Assembly: GCA_963920635.1 (NCBI GenBank)
Contig: OY987302.1
Location: forward strand, 46,317,500-46,381,499
Direction: 5' to 3'
DNA length: 64,000 bases
DNA from: Pseudeuparius sepicola
Lineage: Eukaryota; Arthropoda; Insecta; Coleoptera; Anthribidae
Shown piece after piece: positions 1-12,900 of the stretch. The first letter of the stretch is position 1, and the number at the start of each line of letters is the position of its first letter. The notes under the pieces are model-generated. The model made no database searches and was not told the origin of the DNA. It worked only from the letters and a program-made list of their open reading frames with translations. The translations under genes were made by a program, and so were the position numbers.

Positions 1-115
1 ATCGGGAAAACTTTTTTCATGCGCTGTTTCCCTGTGCTAGCCTGAAAGAGCCCATTTTACATTATTACTAATACAGATGAAAATTAGGTGTTTTGAAAGA
101 AGTATAATAAAAAAG
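1..115 (-). repeat. Edge copy of a dispersed repeat shared with 51470-51575
   Basis: Positions 1-115 match the reverse complement of about 51470-51575 with scattered differences, including the stretch reading ATGCGCTGTTTCC and the stretch reading GAAGTATAATAAAAA. The same GAAGTATAATAAAA block also precedes the hairpin at 55838. The copy is cut by the window edge, so its full length is unknown and no coding function is seen. Confidence 0.6.
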
Positions 116-426
116 GGCATGGTGGTATTTGGTATAACACAGAATTCGCTTTTCAGTGATTGGTATAAATTTGTGTTATACACTTCATGATTAGGATTAG
201 TAATGCCACAAGCCACAACCATCTTTATTTATTATGGAAATAGTGTAAACATACTTACTTTTTTAAATTCCGATTTAAAGCTAAACGACATATTTTCGAT
301 ATCAGTGGAGGAATCGAAAGATGTAATAATATACAAAGGGATTCCATTTGAAAAATGCAATTTTTCATGGATTCGAGTAAAAATATAGTATGGTTTATGC
401 TCAAATAGGACTTCCCATCCTGCTCC

Positions 427-458
427 CTGGACCAACACTTAATATAGTGTTGGTCCAG
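427..458. repeat. Perfect 13-bp hairpin
   Basis: CTGGACCAACACT (427-439) and AGTGTTGGTCCAG (446-458) are exact reverse complements around a six-base spacer. It lies in the presumed intron upstream of the first visible cGLR exon. Its role is unknown; it could be a small mobile-element remnant. The remainder of 116-754 shows no convincing exon. Confidence 0.6.
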
Positions 459-754
459 CTGCTCCAGAGACCAATGTCAAAAAGTTTCAAATTTTAATTA
501 AACCAGTGTCTTACTGAAGAGTCTCAAAACAAACGAGACGCAAACGCTGGTCACTCTTCCAGAATTTGACCGATCACAACACGGCCCACATCAGTTGCTT
601 TTTTCTTGTTTCCGGTTCTTAGGGATTATTCGACCTGTTCCTAAACTAGAATTTTAACTTTTCCTGCAAAATATTGACTCTTACAAGTGGTAATTTATGT
701 TCCAATTCTGTCTTGTTTTCTGATCTGTATGTGTATATTTCTTTGATTTTGCAG

Positions 755-981
755 CTGCTTCACTTTATAATTGATCAAATGAAGAAAACAGATCCCCTTT
801 TTGCCGAACTATACATAGATTTATTTTATGGAGGTAGTTATTTTGATGGATTAAAAGTGGAAACGCCAGATGAATATGACATTGATGTACTGTTTGATTT
901 GCCAGAAAAACTGAGATATTCATTCACTGACTGTAATAAGCCAGGAAGTGTTGTCATCAAATTTCCAGAAAATGTTAAGAA
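755..981 (+). CDS. cGLR: cGLR exon with GGS and E-x-D catalytic motifs
   Basis: Acceptor tttgcag ends at 754 and the donor GTGAGT begins at 982. The exon enters in phase 0 and leaves two bases (AA) of a split Lys codon. It encodes the helix that leads into the nucleotidyltransferase core, the GGS loop and the PDEYDIDV strand carrying the first two metal ligands. An internal ATG at 779-781 would also start inside this exon, but that would remove the family's usual N-terminal spine helix, so a missing upstream exon is preferred. Confidence 0.85.
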
Positions 982-3900
982 GTGAGTAATACCTACTTGT
1001 AAGCATGCAATACATCTGAAAACCAGTTAAACGAAGTTATTCTATATATGTCTATGACAGTTTCTAATAGGAGGCCTTTTGCACTAGATTGAAGTGAGGT
1101 AATTTGTATGATGAAATAGATAGAACATATTTAGTACTTTCATGTGGTACTTAGATACCGAGTTTTCATTAAGGTACCTACCACAAATTTTTTTATCAGG
1201 CAAATAATTTAAACATCACACCACATCTTGGATCAATGATCATACATCCCTATCTGTCCTTTTGACAGAATTATGATCGACGTTTCCAATATTAAAGTCA
1301 GCTGTTTGTCATCCATTCAAAATTTACCTATAATATGAAAATGTTGTTAACAACTCAAAAACGTGAGAACCAGATTCAGTAGCAGGACGTGGACAGCATC
1401 CCTAAAATTAAAGCAATCGTTGTTTTAGAGGGATGATAGGCCATGACGTCATGTCCCTAGAAAATTTGATCTTAGTGTTTAATTTTAACATTTTTTTACA
1501 TAGCTTTTTTTCTTAAAAAACTTTTCCTTTGCCGTAGTAGCCTTTACAAAATGGTAGTTCTTATTAAATTTGTCCGAGTTAAGATTAAAAGAAATATCTA
1601 TACCTTTTTGAAAGTCCATTCGTACATACTTCATATTAAAAAAAGGTTAAAATATTTTGTTATATTTTCTAAATTCTGATCCAAACGCAAAATATTTTAG
1701 TAAAGTATAAATGAACTCACTTGGAACACAGTGATATACGGGGCGCGATCTATTTCACAGCAATTACCGTGCTCTGCTACTGGTAAAAATACCAGAGTTA
1801 TAAGCAGAAATCACCCGTATAAAATTCAAAGGTTTTTATGTGGTCGACGTCGACCTAGTCAAGGACGCAGCCAATAAGAAAGCGAGCGTAGCGATTTGAT
1901 TGGTCGGTGTTTCGGATATCCATGGAGCAAGTGTGGCCAATATAACCAGTGCCGTGCCCGGAAATAAGGATTCCGCTTTATTTTACGGATTTTGGTTTTG
2001 TGTATAGATTTTTGTGTGGTGTTGTTTTGTGTGTTACAAAATTATTGGTTTGCTTTGGTTTGAATTATTTCAAAGTTTATTTTATTCTTTTTTACAGCAT
2101 TTAAATAAAATTTTTATAATATAAATAAGGGCCGCCTATGACTCTGTCTTGTTTTACAACGCAAACGCCGCCCAAGTGTTTTTATGCTGTTCCAAGTGAG
2201 TTCATTTATAACATACCTACCTATAATAATAATTATTAAGCCTTTCACAATTTTATAATCTTTCAGATTTAAGACTCCTAACTAAAAAAGCGCGAAACAA
2301 ATTTAAAATTCGTTTTTCTCAAGACAACTTTTTTCAAATAAAGTGTTTTGCCTTTTGTCTACTACAAATGAGTCATCCCACATTTTTATAAACACCAGTT
2401 TCCAGAGGCTATATTTTCTATGATACTCTAGATTCGTTTGTACTTCTCACCCTCTCTTGTGTCTGTTTTCTTTTTATTCTAAGATATATTTATGTTTTCA
2501 GTATTCGGAAACGCAACAGGAATGTTCCCATTTATAGTATAAGGTAGGTACCTACCTATATGAGAAATACCTGAAGTGTATTTTAATAATATTATCACGT
2601 ATTATATATTTTAGAGGGATTAATACAATAGTAAACAGCCAACATTACCTCTCATCGGAAAAATTTATGATCTGGTTCCATAGAGTACTCTCTACTTCTC
2701 TAAGATCAAAGAGATCCAAAAGATTTACATATGAACTGGACACAGGATATGGTACTTCTATTGAGGTAGGTATAGCCAAGTATTTGTAATGTAGTTGTAA
2801 TTTATACATCATTTATTTATTCTCCCAATTCCAACGATAATAAATATAGAGATTTTTACACATTATTTTTAATAATGTGTTTTTAGGATTCCAGGCGAAT
2901 AGCACTTTTATAAATAGTTGCTCGGTTAATTTTAGAGATACTTACTTAACCATACAAAACTTTATATCTTTGGAATGAGGAGAACAAAGGGAATTTAAAA
3001 ATTGACAAATATGCAGGGTGTCACAAAGAACTGACCAAGTGATGCTCACTTCCGATCAAACCGGAAGTCATAAATGCAAACTGACAATTTTTCGTTACTC
3101 CCATTGGTATACTAATTACTAAAACCCTGTGCTAAAGTTCAACATCAAAATTGTATGCAGAAGTGTATATTTTGAGATAACTTTTTATCGATATTATATC
3201 ATAATGAACTTCGGAAAATTCTATACAATTCTAGTTTCTGAATTTTATTTTTAGCTCAAAAATAACGAAAATATCAGCCAGTGCGTATTTAAATTTGACC
3301 ACCCTGTACAATATTATTTGCAGTTGTAGGTAGAAAAACTAACCATTTTAGTGTTTTATCTTTATCTCAATTTTGTTTATTGCGAACAAAGTACTTGAAA
3401 TTTGTTTACCTACTTACCTACTTCAATCAAACTCTATACATACCTCTGCCTAATAATAAGAGGAATGTTCCCATTTATAGTAGAAGGTACCTATGTATCT
3501 ACACTGTGTCCACCGACTGGGTTCGCATAGGGTGTAAATAACAAAAAAAAAATCGAGTTGAAATTTGATCTTCTGGGGATCAGCCCAGCTTGGTTCGAAA
3601 CTAATTTGTGACATAATTTTACTAATTTTCCACATCAGTAAAATGCCCTTTTTGTAGGTTTTATGACAAAATGTTATTAAGGAAGATTGTTCAGAATGAA
3701 AAACTGAGTAGGTCATCTAGGCCTACTTTGATTGTTTTGGCATTTTTCCCTTTTTTTTAGAAAGTGCACTTTAGGTAGTTTTCACATCAAAATGTTTTTA
3801 AGAAAACTTGTTTACAATGAAAAACTGGATAGGCGTGAAAAATTTCAAAAGCCTAGGTTTATTTTGATTGTTTTCTGCTAAAAAATTAAAACGCACAAAA

Positions 3901-6900
3901 ATAAAAGTAGACCTAGGCTTTTGAATTTTTCACACCTACACAGTTGTTCATTGTGAACAAAGCTACACAAAGTGCACTTTTCTTAAAAAAAAAAGTGGAA
4001 ACAATGCCAAAAAATCAAAGTAGGCCTAGAGTTTCGAAATTTCGCAAACCTACTTAGTTCTGTCTGACCAAGTACCCTTAATAACATATTGTCGTAAAAT
4101 CCGTGAACACACTGCAGATAAGAAATACTTATCTATATTACTGAAGTAGGAAGTAGGTATATTTTAACAATATTATCACGTATTAGGTATATACAGTGTG
4201 TCCGTGGATGGAGTCCCCAGAGAGCAAAATGGACCAAAAATTTCATTTTTCGACAGACAGAACAAAAGTTTCTGCTTCTCGAAAAAATATGGTCTACGAA
4301 GAGAATTTTGGATTTTTTTTATACAGGGTGAGTAGAGATACTAAGAGAGCACCAGACTTGTCGAAACCTGTCTGGTCTGGTACTCTCCTAGGTTTTGACC
4401 GTCTCCCCACTCTCTACCCACTCCTATTAAAACAGCTAAATAGGAGAGGTTCAACTAAGATCTCATCAGACACGCAGATCATTTACAACATGTCCTTCTT
4501 AAATAGTTTAAACAATTTGCTGGTGAAAAATCTGGTGAATGTTCGAGATTTGGAAGTAAATAAAAAATTTGAGATCCAGTGTTTTAAGAGAATAAATACC
4601 AAGTTTGGGGAAAAGGTAGTGGCGGAATTTGCCGACTTCAAGACTATCCTGCCTCAGCGTTTTACGGAGCAATTAACTCGAGAGCGAATTGACGAATTGA
4701 ATGGTGACAAAAGGTATTTTTTAACAAGCTTGGGGCCCGTCGGCAAGACTACAAATATTATATTTTCTGAAGCATGAGCGAGAGACTGCGGCGATATATG
4801 GAGGCACTCGAAGAGCTGAGACGCTTGATTATTATGTATGAACTAACTAAAAAGTTTAGAAATGTAAAATTGTAAAAATAAAAAATATTATTTGTTTGTG
4901 TGTTATTTATTTCTCTAAGCGGGTGTGATTGAATAAACTTGTGTCAATCCAATGCCGGTTGTTAGTCAATTTTGCTTCAATTATGTCCGGACACAACTGA
5001 CAATTTAAACAGCAAAACATAAAAAATTGACTAGTGAATTATCCAGTGAGAAAATATTCTACATAATATCCAATTGGGCAATTGCTCAAGTCGGTCCTCC
5101 AAATTTCTCGAATATGCGTTTTTCCAAAATATTGTTTGTGTTTTTTACTTCGGATTTGAGGGGTATATCGATTGGTTTGATGCCGAGGGGTGAGAAAATA
5201 TTGTCTGTGTTTTTTACTTCGGATTTGAGGGGTATATCGATTGGTTTGATGCTGAGGGGTGAGAGGTTCGACCAACAGAGAAGTAAAAAATTCTAGAGTT
5301 TTAAGAGGATAAATATTAACACGTTGACTGCCATGTGTATATAATATTATGCATAGGTTCGTCTGCTGCTGCGGTTCGATTAACAGAGAAGTAAAAAATT
5401 CGAGATTTTTAAGAGGATAAATATTAACACGTTGACTGCCATGTGTATATATATTATGCACAGATTGGTCTGGTGCTGCGGGTCGATCAACAGCGAAGTA
5501 AAAAATTCCAGAGTTTTAAGAGGATAACTATTAACACGCCTTGTGTATATTATGCACGGGTCTGGTTCTGCGGTTCGACCAGGTAAAAAATTCGAGAGTC
5601 TTAAGAGGATAGTGGTTGTCGAATTTGCATGAAAAAAATTTGTGTGAAAATTATGTGTTTTTTACTACCCAATAATGGCTTTCAGGCTGCGGCCATGGAG
5701 GCAATGTCTGAGAAGCATGATTATGAGCGAAATAAAAAGTTTAAATTATGAAAATATTTGTTAATAATAGTTAAAATAGTCCTCAAGTTGTGTGAATTTC
5801 AGATGATAGAACTTGTCAGGAAAAAATCAATACTACGGCAGAGCGCCCATAATCGGCCGCCGTAGGGCTCCGCATCATCCCTCTAAAGGGGCCATTTACC
5901 GCAAAGGATTGCTTCAAGAATTTTGTCTGAAGTTTTAAACGTGGGAATATGTCGCGTATTTAGTTTTTCTACATAGATGATTTTAATTTGGTCTGTAGTA
6001 CCATGATTGTTTAAATCTAAAAAATAACTTATTATTTGTTACATGAGTAGTACCATGATGGTTTAAATCTAAAAATAACTTGTTTATTATTAATGAGTAG
6101 CACCGTGATTAAATCTAAAAAATAACTTTATATAGCTAACGCCCTCTGGGTGCCAGCGTCTGCTTTACTAGTCGAGAAATTTTAACCGTTACTAATGGCG
6201 GGTGGCTTTCTATTGAGACTATTCGAGCGCCGGTATTTTGTATTCTTTTTTCTTCCTCGGTCCGCCAGATGGGTCTAGTGTGCAACTTCCCGACACGAGC
6301 TTGTTTGAAATAGATAAGTTCTTGTCCTGGACCTCTCAACGGTCGAGCTGGGGTTCAAAAGGTACAGCACTATTAGATATTAGTCAGTTATCAAGGAACC
6401 CCAATCAGCTCCCCGCCCCTTCTCCGTCACAATTCCGTCCGATCTGTACAGTTCCGGAAGGAATGGTCTGTCGGTTGGGGAACCGCCACCCTTTTTTTGG
6501 GTGGCGGTGGTGGTTATTAAAAGCTCGAACCCCCCGCGCGAGGCTCGGCAATAATGTATCTGCTAGATCCAGCTCTATGTTAAAAATGTTCGATCTAATG
6601 AAGTAAACATTTTTGCAGTCCTATTGGACTCTAAGTATATCCTGACTCGAAATATAACAGTCACATTCAAACAGAATTATGCAATAACTTTTTTGAATAT
6701 CCATGTTTATCATCCGGTATATTGTCCGGATGCGGCACGTGCCAAGCAGAGGATATTACCTAGACCCATAGACCTTACTCTCCCTTCAAGATTTATGACT
6801 TGGCAATTATAGCTTCTTCGGTACAATAAGGTACGTAATAAATATTCTTGGCGATAAAAACCTTAACACGTTGAGTGTCGAACTTGCCCAACGCGCCATG

Positions 6901-9900
6901 TGCATATTCAGGCAGCGCTTTATGTCAGGCTGCGTAATGTACATATGTAGGTACCGTGCAGGAATCTGATGGTGCGGCATGGAATTAACACCATCTTAGT
7001 TGGTGATATCTTACTATTTTGATTTTTGTTAGATATTAGCTGTGGTAATATAAATAACTAAATACAGGGAAATAAATGAACTGCGGTGGTGGTTAAAAAA
7101 GCACGAACCCCTCGCGCGAGGCTCGGCAATAATGTATCTGCTAGATCCAGCTCTATGTTAAAAATGTTCGATCTTATTATTTTGTCAGTTTAGAAATCCT
7201 ACTCTCCATTCAATATTAAAAACTTGATTTTCAAACAAATTATAAAAGGAGCGTGCACGCTTAGATTCCCTGACTTAGAATAAAATTTAAAAGATTTGTT
7301 ATACAATTTCGAATCTGACGCTGAACTTAATCTACTTGAAGTATTTTTTCAAAATATGAAGATAGTCAAATTCTAAACACATTTGCAAGTGATCATCACA
7401 TGTTTGAATACACAATGTATTATTTCAAATGTTGGATCTAATATAATAAAGTAAAAATTTTGACAGTTTACCTAATAGCACAGAATAAATAGCTTTGCAA
7501 CAGAAGCCTCCTTACGGACATGTATCAAAAATAAGCGAGTCTCCATTTCAATTTACAGAAAGACAAACAGTATATTAATCATAAATTTGGTTCTAATACA
7601 ATCTCTTTGCTATGTAGATTAACGTAAAATCGAATAAAATGCAAATTATTCATGACTTTAGAAGATATTTCGCTAAAAAGCGAGTCTCCTTTTGACACAT
7701 GTCGCTAAGAAATTGTCTGTATTACTCGTTAGTCTGTGCTAATAGGACCTCCCAACTCGATAATCCAGCTATAAAAGTCGCATTCAGGATTATGCTTTTT
7801 CAATATCCAGGTATATCATCGCGGCACGTGCCGCAGAGGGTATTAGACCTATAGACCTGTAATTATTATTCTCACTTCAAGATTTATGACTTAGCAATTA
7901 TAGCTTCTTCGGTATAATAAGGTATAATAACGTATTCGAAGTTCTCGGATTGTAGCACCGTGTATGTTTAACATTAATAGGAAACTTAGCATAATAAAAT
8001 ACAGTAAAATTTTTTAATTATTTATTAATGAAAAATATTCTTATTCTAATTTTGTCTCATATACAAGAGGATTGAAGCAAACTCTAATTTTAGAATCTAT
8101 GCAATTTGAGTTCGATGTTGTCGATATTTATAATCGAATTTAAATAATTACAACCTATTAAGTCTCACACATCACAAGTTTTACACAATTTGTATGCAAA
8201 ACATTGTATGAATGTATGCAAAACCTTGAAAGTCGCAAAAATTGGACGCAACTCGCAAGCAACGCAAGATGTATGCAAATCCTTGAGAGACGCAAAAATT
8301 GGACTCGCAAGCTGTATATATAGTACGCAATTAAAAGACATTTGACCTACCTTGAAAGCTAATGGACATTTTTTCGACTTTTAAGTGTTAACTACTATAG
8401 TTACTTTTCGAAAGAGAGAGTACCTGCGAGCTGTTTCAACAAACTGAGCGGTATAATACATGTAAAAAATTATAAGTTAAAGTTTAAGCTTAGGAATCAT
8501 TCATAATATAGCAATTTTCCGATTATGAATTCATACTTGCAAAAACATCTTAGTTTGAGGGAAGTGTCGCGTATAAACATAATAAGTACCACATACCCAC
8601 CAAATATTTCACCAAAATTGTCATATTTTCTCACCTGTTGTGTGGAGAAATAAACAAAACATCATAGCCTCAAGGGAGCCGAAGACCCTGTGTAATTTCT
8701 GAAACTAAGTATCCCGTTGTGCCATCAAAGTTTTCTTCTTCTTAAAATAAGCTACGTTTTTGCTAAATTTGTTTTTTATATTGTGCCGATTTGCAGCATC
8801 ACTTAGCTGTCTACTGACACATCTCTACGTTTTAGGACGCAAAATCGAGGTACTAAAAAATCATCCTGTATAGAAAAGTTGATCGGTTAAAGTTACAAAA
8901 ACAGATTCTAAAAACAATAATATGAATGTTACACATCCAGATCCTGACGTTTCAAAACTTAAACAGACGTTAAACAAAAATTGAAATGAGTTTCTATAGT
9001 CTACTTGTCTTGGAAATTTGTAAATAATAGTAAAATCTTTTTTCATCCTAGGCGTTTGTAAGGCAAAATACTAACCATACAGTATGCGCAGGGAAAATGT
9101 GAGACCTGTCATACCTAGAATATATGTTTTATGGTAGAATTGTGATGTATTTAACTTATTCGTTTCCCAAAGCACCACATGTTTCATATAAGCTGGCGGT
9201 ACAACTTTTTGATGCAGGTGAAAGCGACGTTAATCTAGAACGATCCAATTGCTATTGTATTATTTTTTGGACAAAATTTATGACGGCTTTACACTATCAG
9301 GTGAAGGATACCCCTTCAGACGTATTGCCCACCATAAAGCATGTCACAAAAGTATATTGTCCGTTTTAGAAAGTCCAAACATCCCCAAAGCGAGCTGTTT
9401 AAATATTAAATCATTTAGAATATACAGGCAATTTGTAGATATACATGTATCCATTTTCCCTTAACTCGAGGTGCTTAGGTATAAACTTCAATAACTCTAT
9501 GCAAAAAAACATGTATATTTGCTACATATGCAGCATTTCGTACTCTAACTCGAGGTAATTATAAGACATATTTTTATTAAGATAGAAATGAACCCTACAG
9601 AAAAATTTAGAACAAAATTCCTAAAATATAAACTAACCTCAGATGCTTTTAACTGAAAAAATCTTTGCTGTGTAGAAGAAGTTGTAACAAACAACATACT
9701 TATAAAATATACTCTCAATTCATACAAAACCATCTATTTTTTAACATGTTGACTGTCATGTGCATATATGCACAGACAACTTGCACGCCATTTGTATATT
9801 CACAGCGCTTTATGTCAGACCGCGTAATGTGCATACCGTGCATTTCTTATGGGGAATCTGTTGACATGTGATTAACACCATCTTAGTTGGTCTCGTGATA

Positions 9901-12900
9901 TCTTACCATTTACGTTTTTGTTACAAATTTTCAACTTTTAATTTCAGTCTATAAGATATTTATTCTTGTAAATAACTAAATACAGGAAAATAAATGTACT
10001 GCAATATTCCCCTTTCAAGTTATATTTTCTGTCGACAAGTTTTATGCAAAAGTAAATAATGTTGGCAACAAAAAATGGCTTTTCTGGTAACAAAAAATGT
10101 TTTTCTACATAGATTGACATAGAAATATACCTACTGTATACAAACAAAAAGATTATTTTAATTTTGAATTGTGAACAGTAAAAACACATTCCACACAAAT
10201 CGCTGGACTTCCTGAACAAGCTGGACGTACGTAGAGAGAACTTGCTTACTGTGAGCTATAGCGTATTTTCTGTCATGGTCTTTTGCATGCTTTTTATAAC
10301 AAAACTTACATCGGTGTCTATTTTCTGATGTCTGCATTTTATGATCTGTATTGTTTTCTTCTGGGATCGGTTGTTTATTACTCTCCAATAATAGCATGCA
10401 AAGTATTTCTCTAAAAGTTGTAATCTGCATAGATGAATTATTAACAACTTTGTACAAATGCCAAGCATTTACCAGCGATATTTCTGTCAATACCTCTACG
10501 GCTATCTTACGAAACCATTTTACCGACCTATGCAATGAAGTAAAATATGAAGACATTTGGTCAGCCACATATATGTATGGTTTTGCAGAATTATAGGCAC
10601 AAATAGCTATTGCCTTCATTGGGATACCTTCTCTGGCAGGAGCTTCTGTTAATTCATCACCATTATTAGCTACTGGCATGCCATCTGTTTTCTCAAATCC
10701 ACAATAAACTTTTAGATGATATGTGTAACCACCTTTTATACACAATTTAAAAACTTTAAAGTTAAACTTGTGTCTCTTTCCTTTCACATATTGTTTGAAA
10801 GATATTGGATCACGGAACGGTACCATGCTTTCATCAATACAAACATTTTCTGCAGGAACCATACAAACTTTAATGTTTTTATTTATAACGTCGATAAGTG
10901 GTTGTATTTTATAAAGTCTGTCTGCAGGATGACATTCTTTATTGTTTGAAAAATGCCACATTTGCAATAGTATTTCAAAACGATTTCTTGGTATCTGTTT
11001 CGAAATTTGATTTGCATAAAGAGCAGATCGACTCCAGTAATCTTTCAAAGTAGGTTTTCGGTCCAGTCCCATCCAAATAATTATTCCCAGAAACATTTTC
11101 ATTTCAGCTGCATTCGTAGGTATCCAGTTATTGAGTCTTGATTTTCTTCCTATACTGTTATCAACAATTTTCTCGACAATCTTCTGCTCGGCATAGATAT
11201 TAGTTTGTTGCGCCATTAACTCAAAAACTTCTTCAGTCGCAATTTTTAAGAAACAATCCAATTCGTTAAGACCTCTAAGTTCCTTTTTAAGATCTACAGG
11301 TATATCGACAGGTACATCAAATGCAAAATCTTTAAATTTTCTTTCAATGGGTCCCCAGCTGGCTACGTTCGGTATATCATCAATATCCTCGGTATCGGAG
11401 AGAGAACTTGAATCTGAGCTACTGCTACTTACTGTATTTGAACTTAAAGGAACGGATTGCCTAATATCAACTTTCTGTTTCTTTCTTTCTTGGTACTTGT
11501 TGCCCTGACTCTGAACCACTACTTTCAATTTCTTGCACATATTCCGGATCGCCATCAGAGTCGGCGGCAAACGGCTCTTCATCACTTATGTCACAGTCCT
11601 TCAAACATTCTTCCATTAGTACTTCTAACCTTCTTATTTTCTTTTCTTGACTTGCGAGCGACATGACCACTACCAAAGGGTTATTAGTAACTAATAACTG
11701 CCGATAGAACCAACAATACGACGATTTTACTGACAACAATACGACGATTTTACTGTCACGTGTAAACGTCAAACACACGTCTATACAGCTCACGCTAACA
11801 GCCCACTCTGACTTGGCGCAATCGTTGAAGGTCGTCAACGGTATTGACGACAGGGCTGTACTTTACCTGTTTACAAGGTGTATTTGAAATTTGAAATGAT
11901 TTAATCAGGCGCCATGTGCATATATTTTATGCACACTTCTATTGCATACTATAAGTATAAATTTGTATTCAGTCTTAAACTATTTTGCTCCCAAAACGTA
12001 AAAATAAATAAAATTTTCAATAAAACTACGAGTACTTCGGCGCAGCGGACCCGATCACGAAATTCGCTTTGGCAGTCAACATGTTAAAAAATAATGGATG
12101 TGACTTTCTAAAACGGACAATAATATAGAGAGTATTCTCTAGACTTTGATAATATGTCTACTTTTGTTAACTATAGGCATGTTTTATGGGGGTCAATACG
12201 TCTGAAGCGATACCCCCTTTTTACCTAATAGTGTAAAGCCGTCGGTATCATAGATTTTGTCCAAAAATAATACAATAGCAATTGGATCGTTCTAGATTAG
12301 CAAATGCCGCTTTCACCTACTTCAAAAAGTTGTAATATACAGGGTACCGCCAGCGTGTGACAAAAAATATGAGTTTAAAACATGTGGTGCTTTGGAAAGC
12401 GATGGAAAATTACCGTGCTTAACAAGTGGGTCAATCTCACGAAAATACACCTTTTTAATTCTACCATAAAACATATATTCTAGGTATTTTACGATGGGTC
12501 TCACATTTTACCTGTTTTATTGCGGGTTACAAATACTTCTGTATGGTTAGAATTTTGCCGGATTTTACGAACGGCTAGGATGAAAAAATAAAGATTTTAC
12601 AAGTATTATTTACAAAATTTCCATAATATGTTGTAAAAGAGAGACACATATAATTCAGTTGTTCTCTACAACAGTCTAAATAATGAAATAAAAATAAGCG
12701 GATCCACATTCATGTTCAAACAAAAACTTAAAAGACATCTTTTGAAAGCGCAAACCTCTTGGTTCTCACTACATCATTATCTATGCAGACACATTGAATT
12801 TATAACGAATTTACCTTTACTTAATTAATAAGAATGTTTCATAGTTTTATACCTGTTTAAGTTAATTTAATATTATCATGTATTGGGGTTAGACGTAAGA

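Larger units (their letters stand above)
4605..8954 (+). repeat. Left 4350-bp arm of the giant inverted repeat
   Basis: Every position x checked in this arm pairs with 22248 minus x in 13294-17643, with no net indel over 4350 bp. One mismatch was found in the stretches compared (8565 / 13683, both T). The arm carries the end of ORF 4490-4777, ORF 4774-4875, tandem arrays (5126-5620, 5995-6128), two copies of a 90-bp block (6506-6596 and 7085-7175), two diverged copies of a following block (6631-6835 and 7740-7935) and a piggyBac-like relic (6863-7086). Outside the small ORFs nothing looks coding. Confidence 0.9.

Noticed and set aside
5039..5461. 140-codon minus-strand ORF, mirrored exactly at 16787-17209
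   Set aside because: It is produced by the tandem 69-bp and 100-bp units; the peptide is itself repetitive, and the exact mirror follows from the inverted arms.
5266..5620. CRISPR-like array
   Set aside because: Eukaryotic context, repeats of 90-110 bp without unique spacers, fused ORF and transposon-tip content.
6484..6510. GC-rich GCCACCC/GGGTGGC hairpin as a possible viral terminal hairpin
   Set aside because: It is internal to the arm, not at an end, and no replication or capsid gene accompanies it.
6136..6606. Overlapping ORFs on both strands (67 and 122 codons), mirrored at 15642-16112
   Set aside because: No domain or motif, both strands open because of local GC content, no splice or start context. 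Identical mirror copies are not evidence of selection here.
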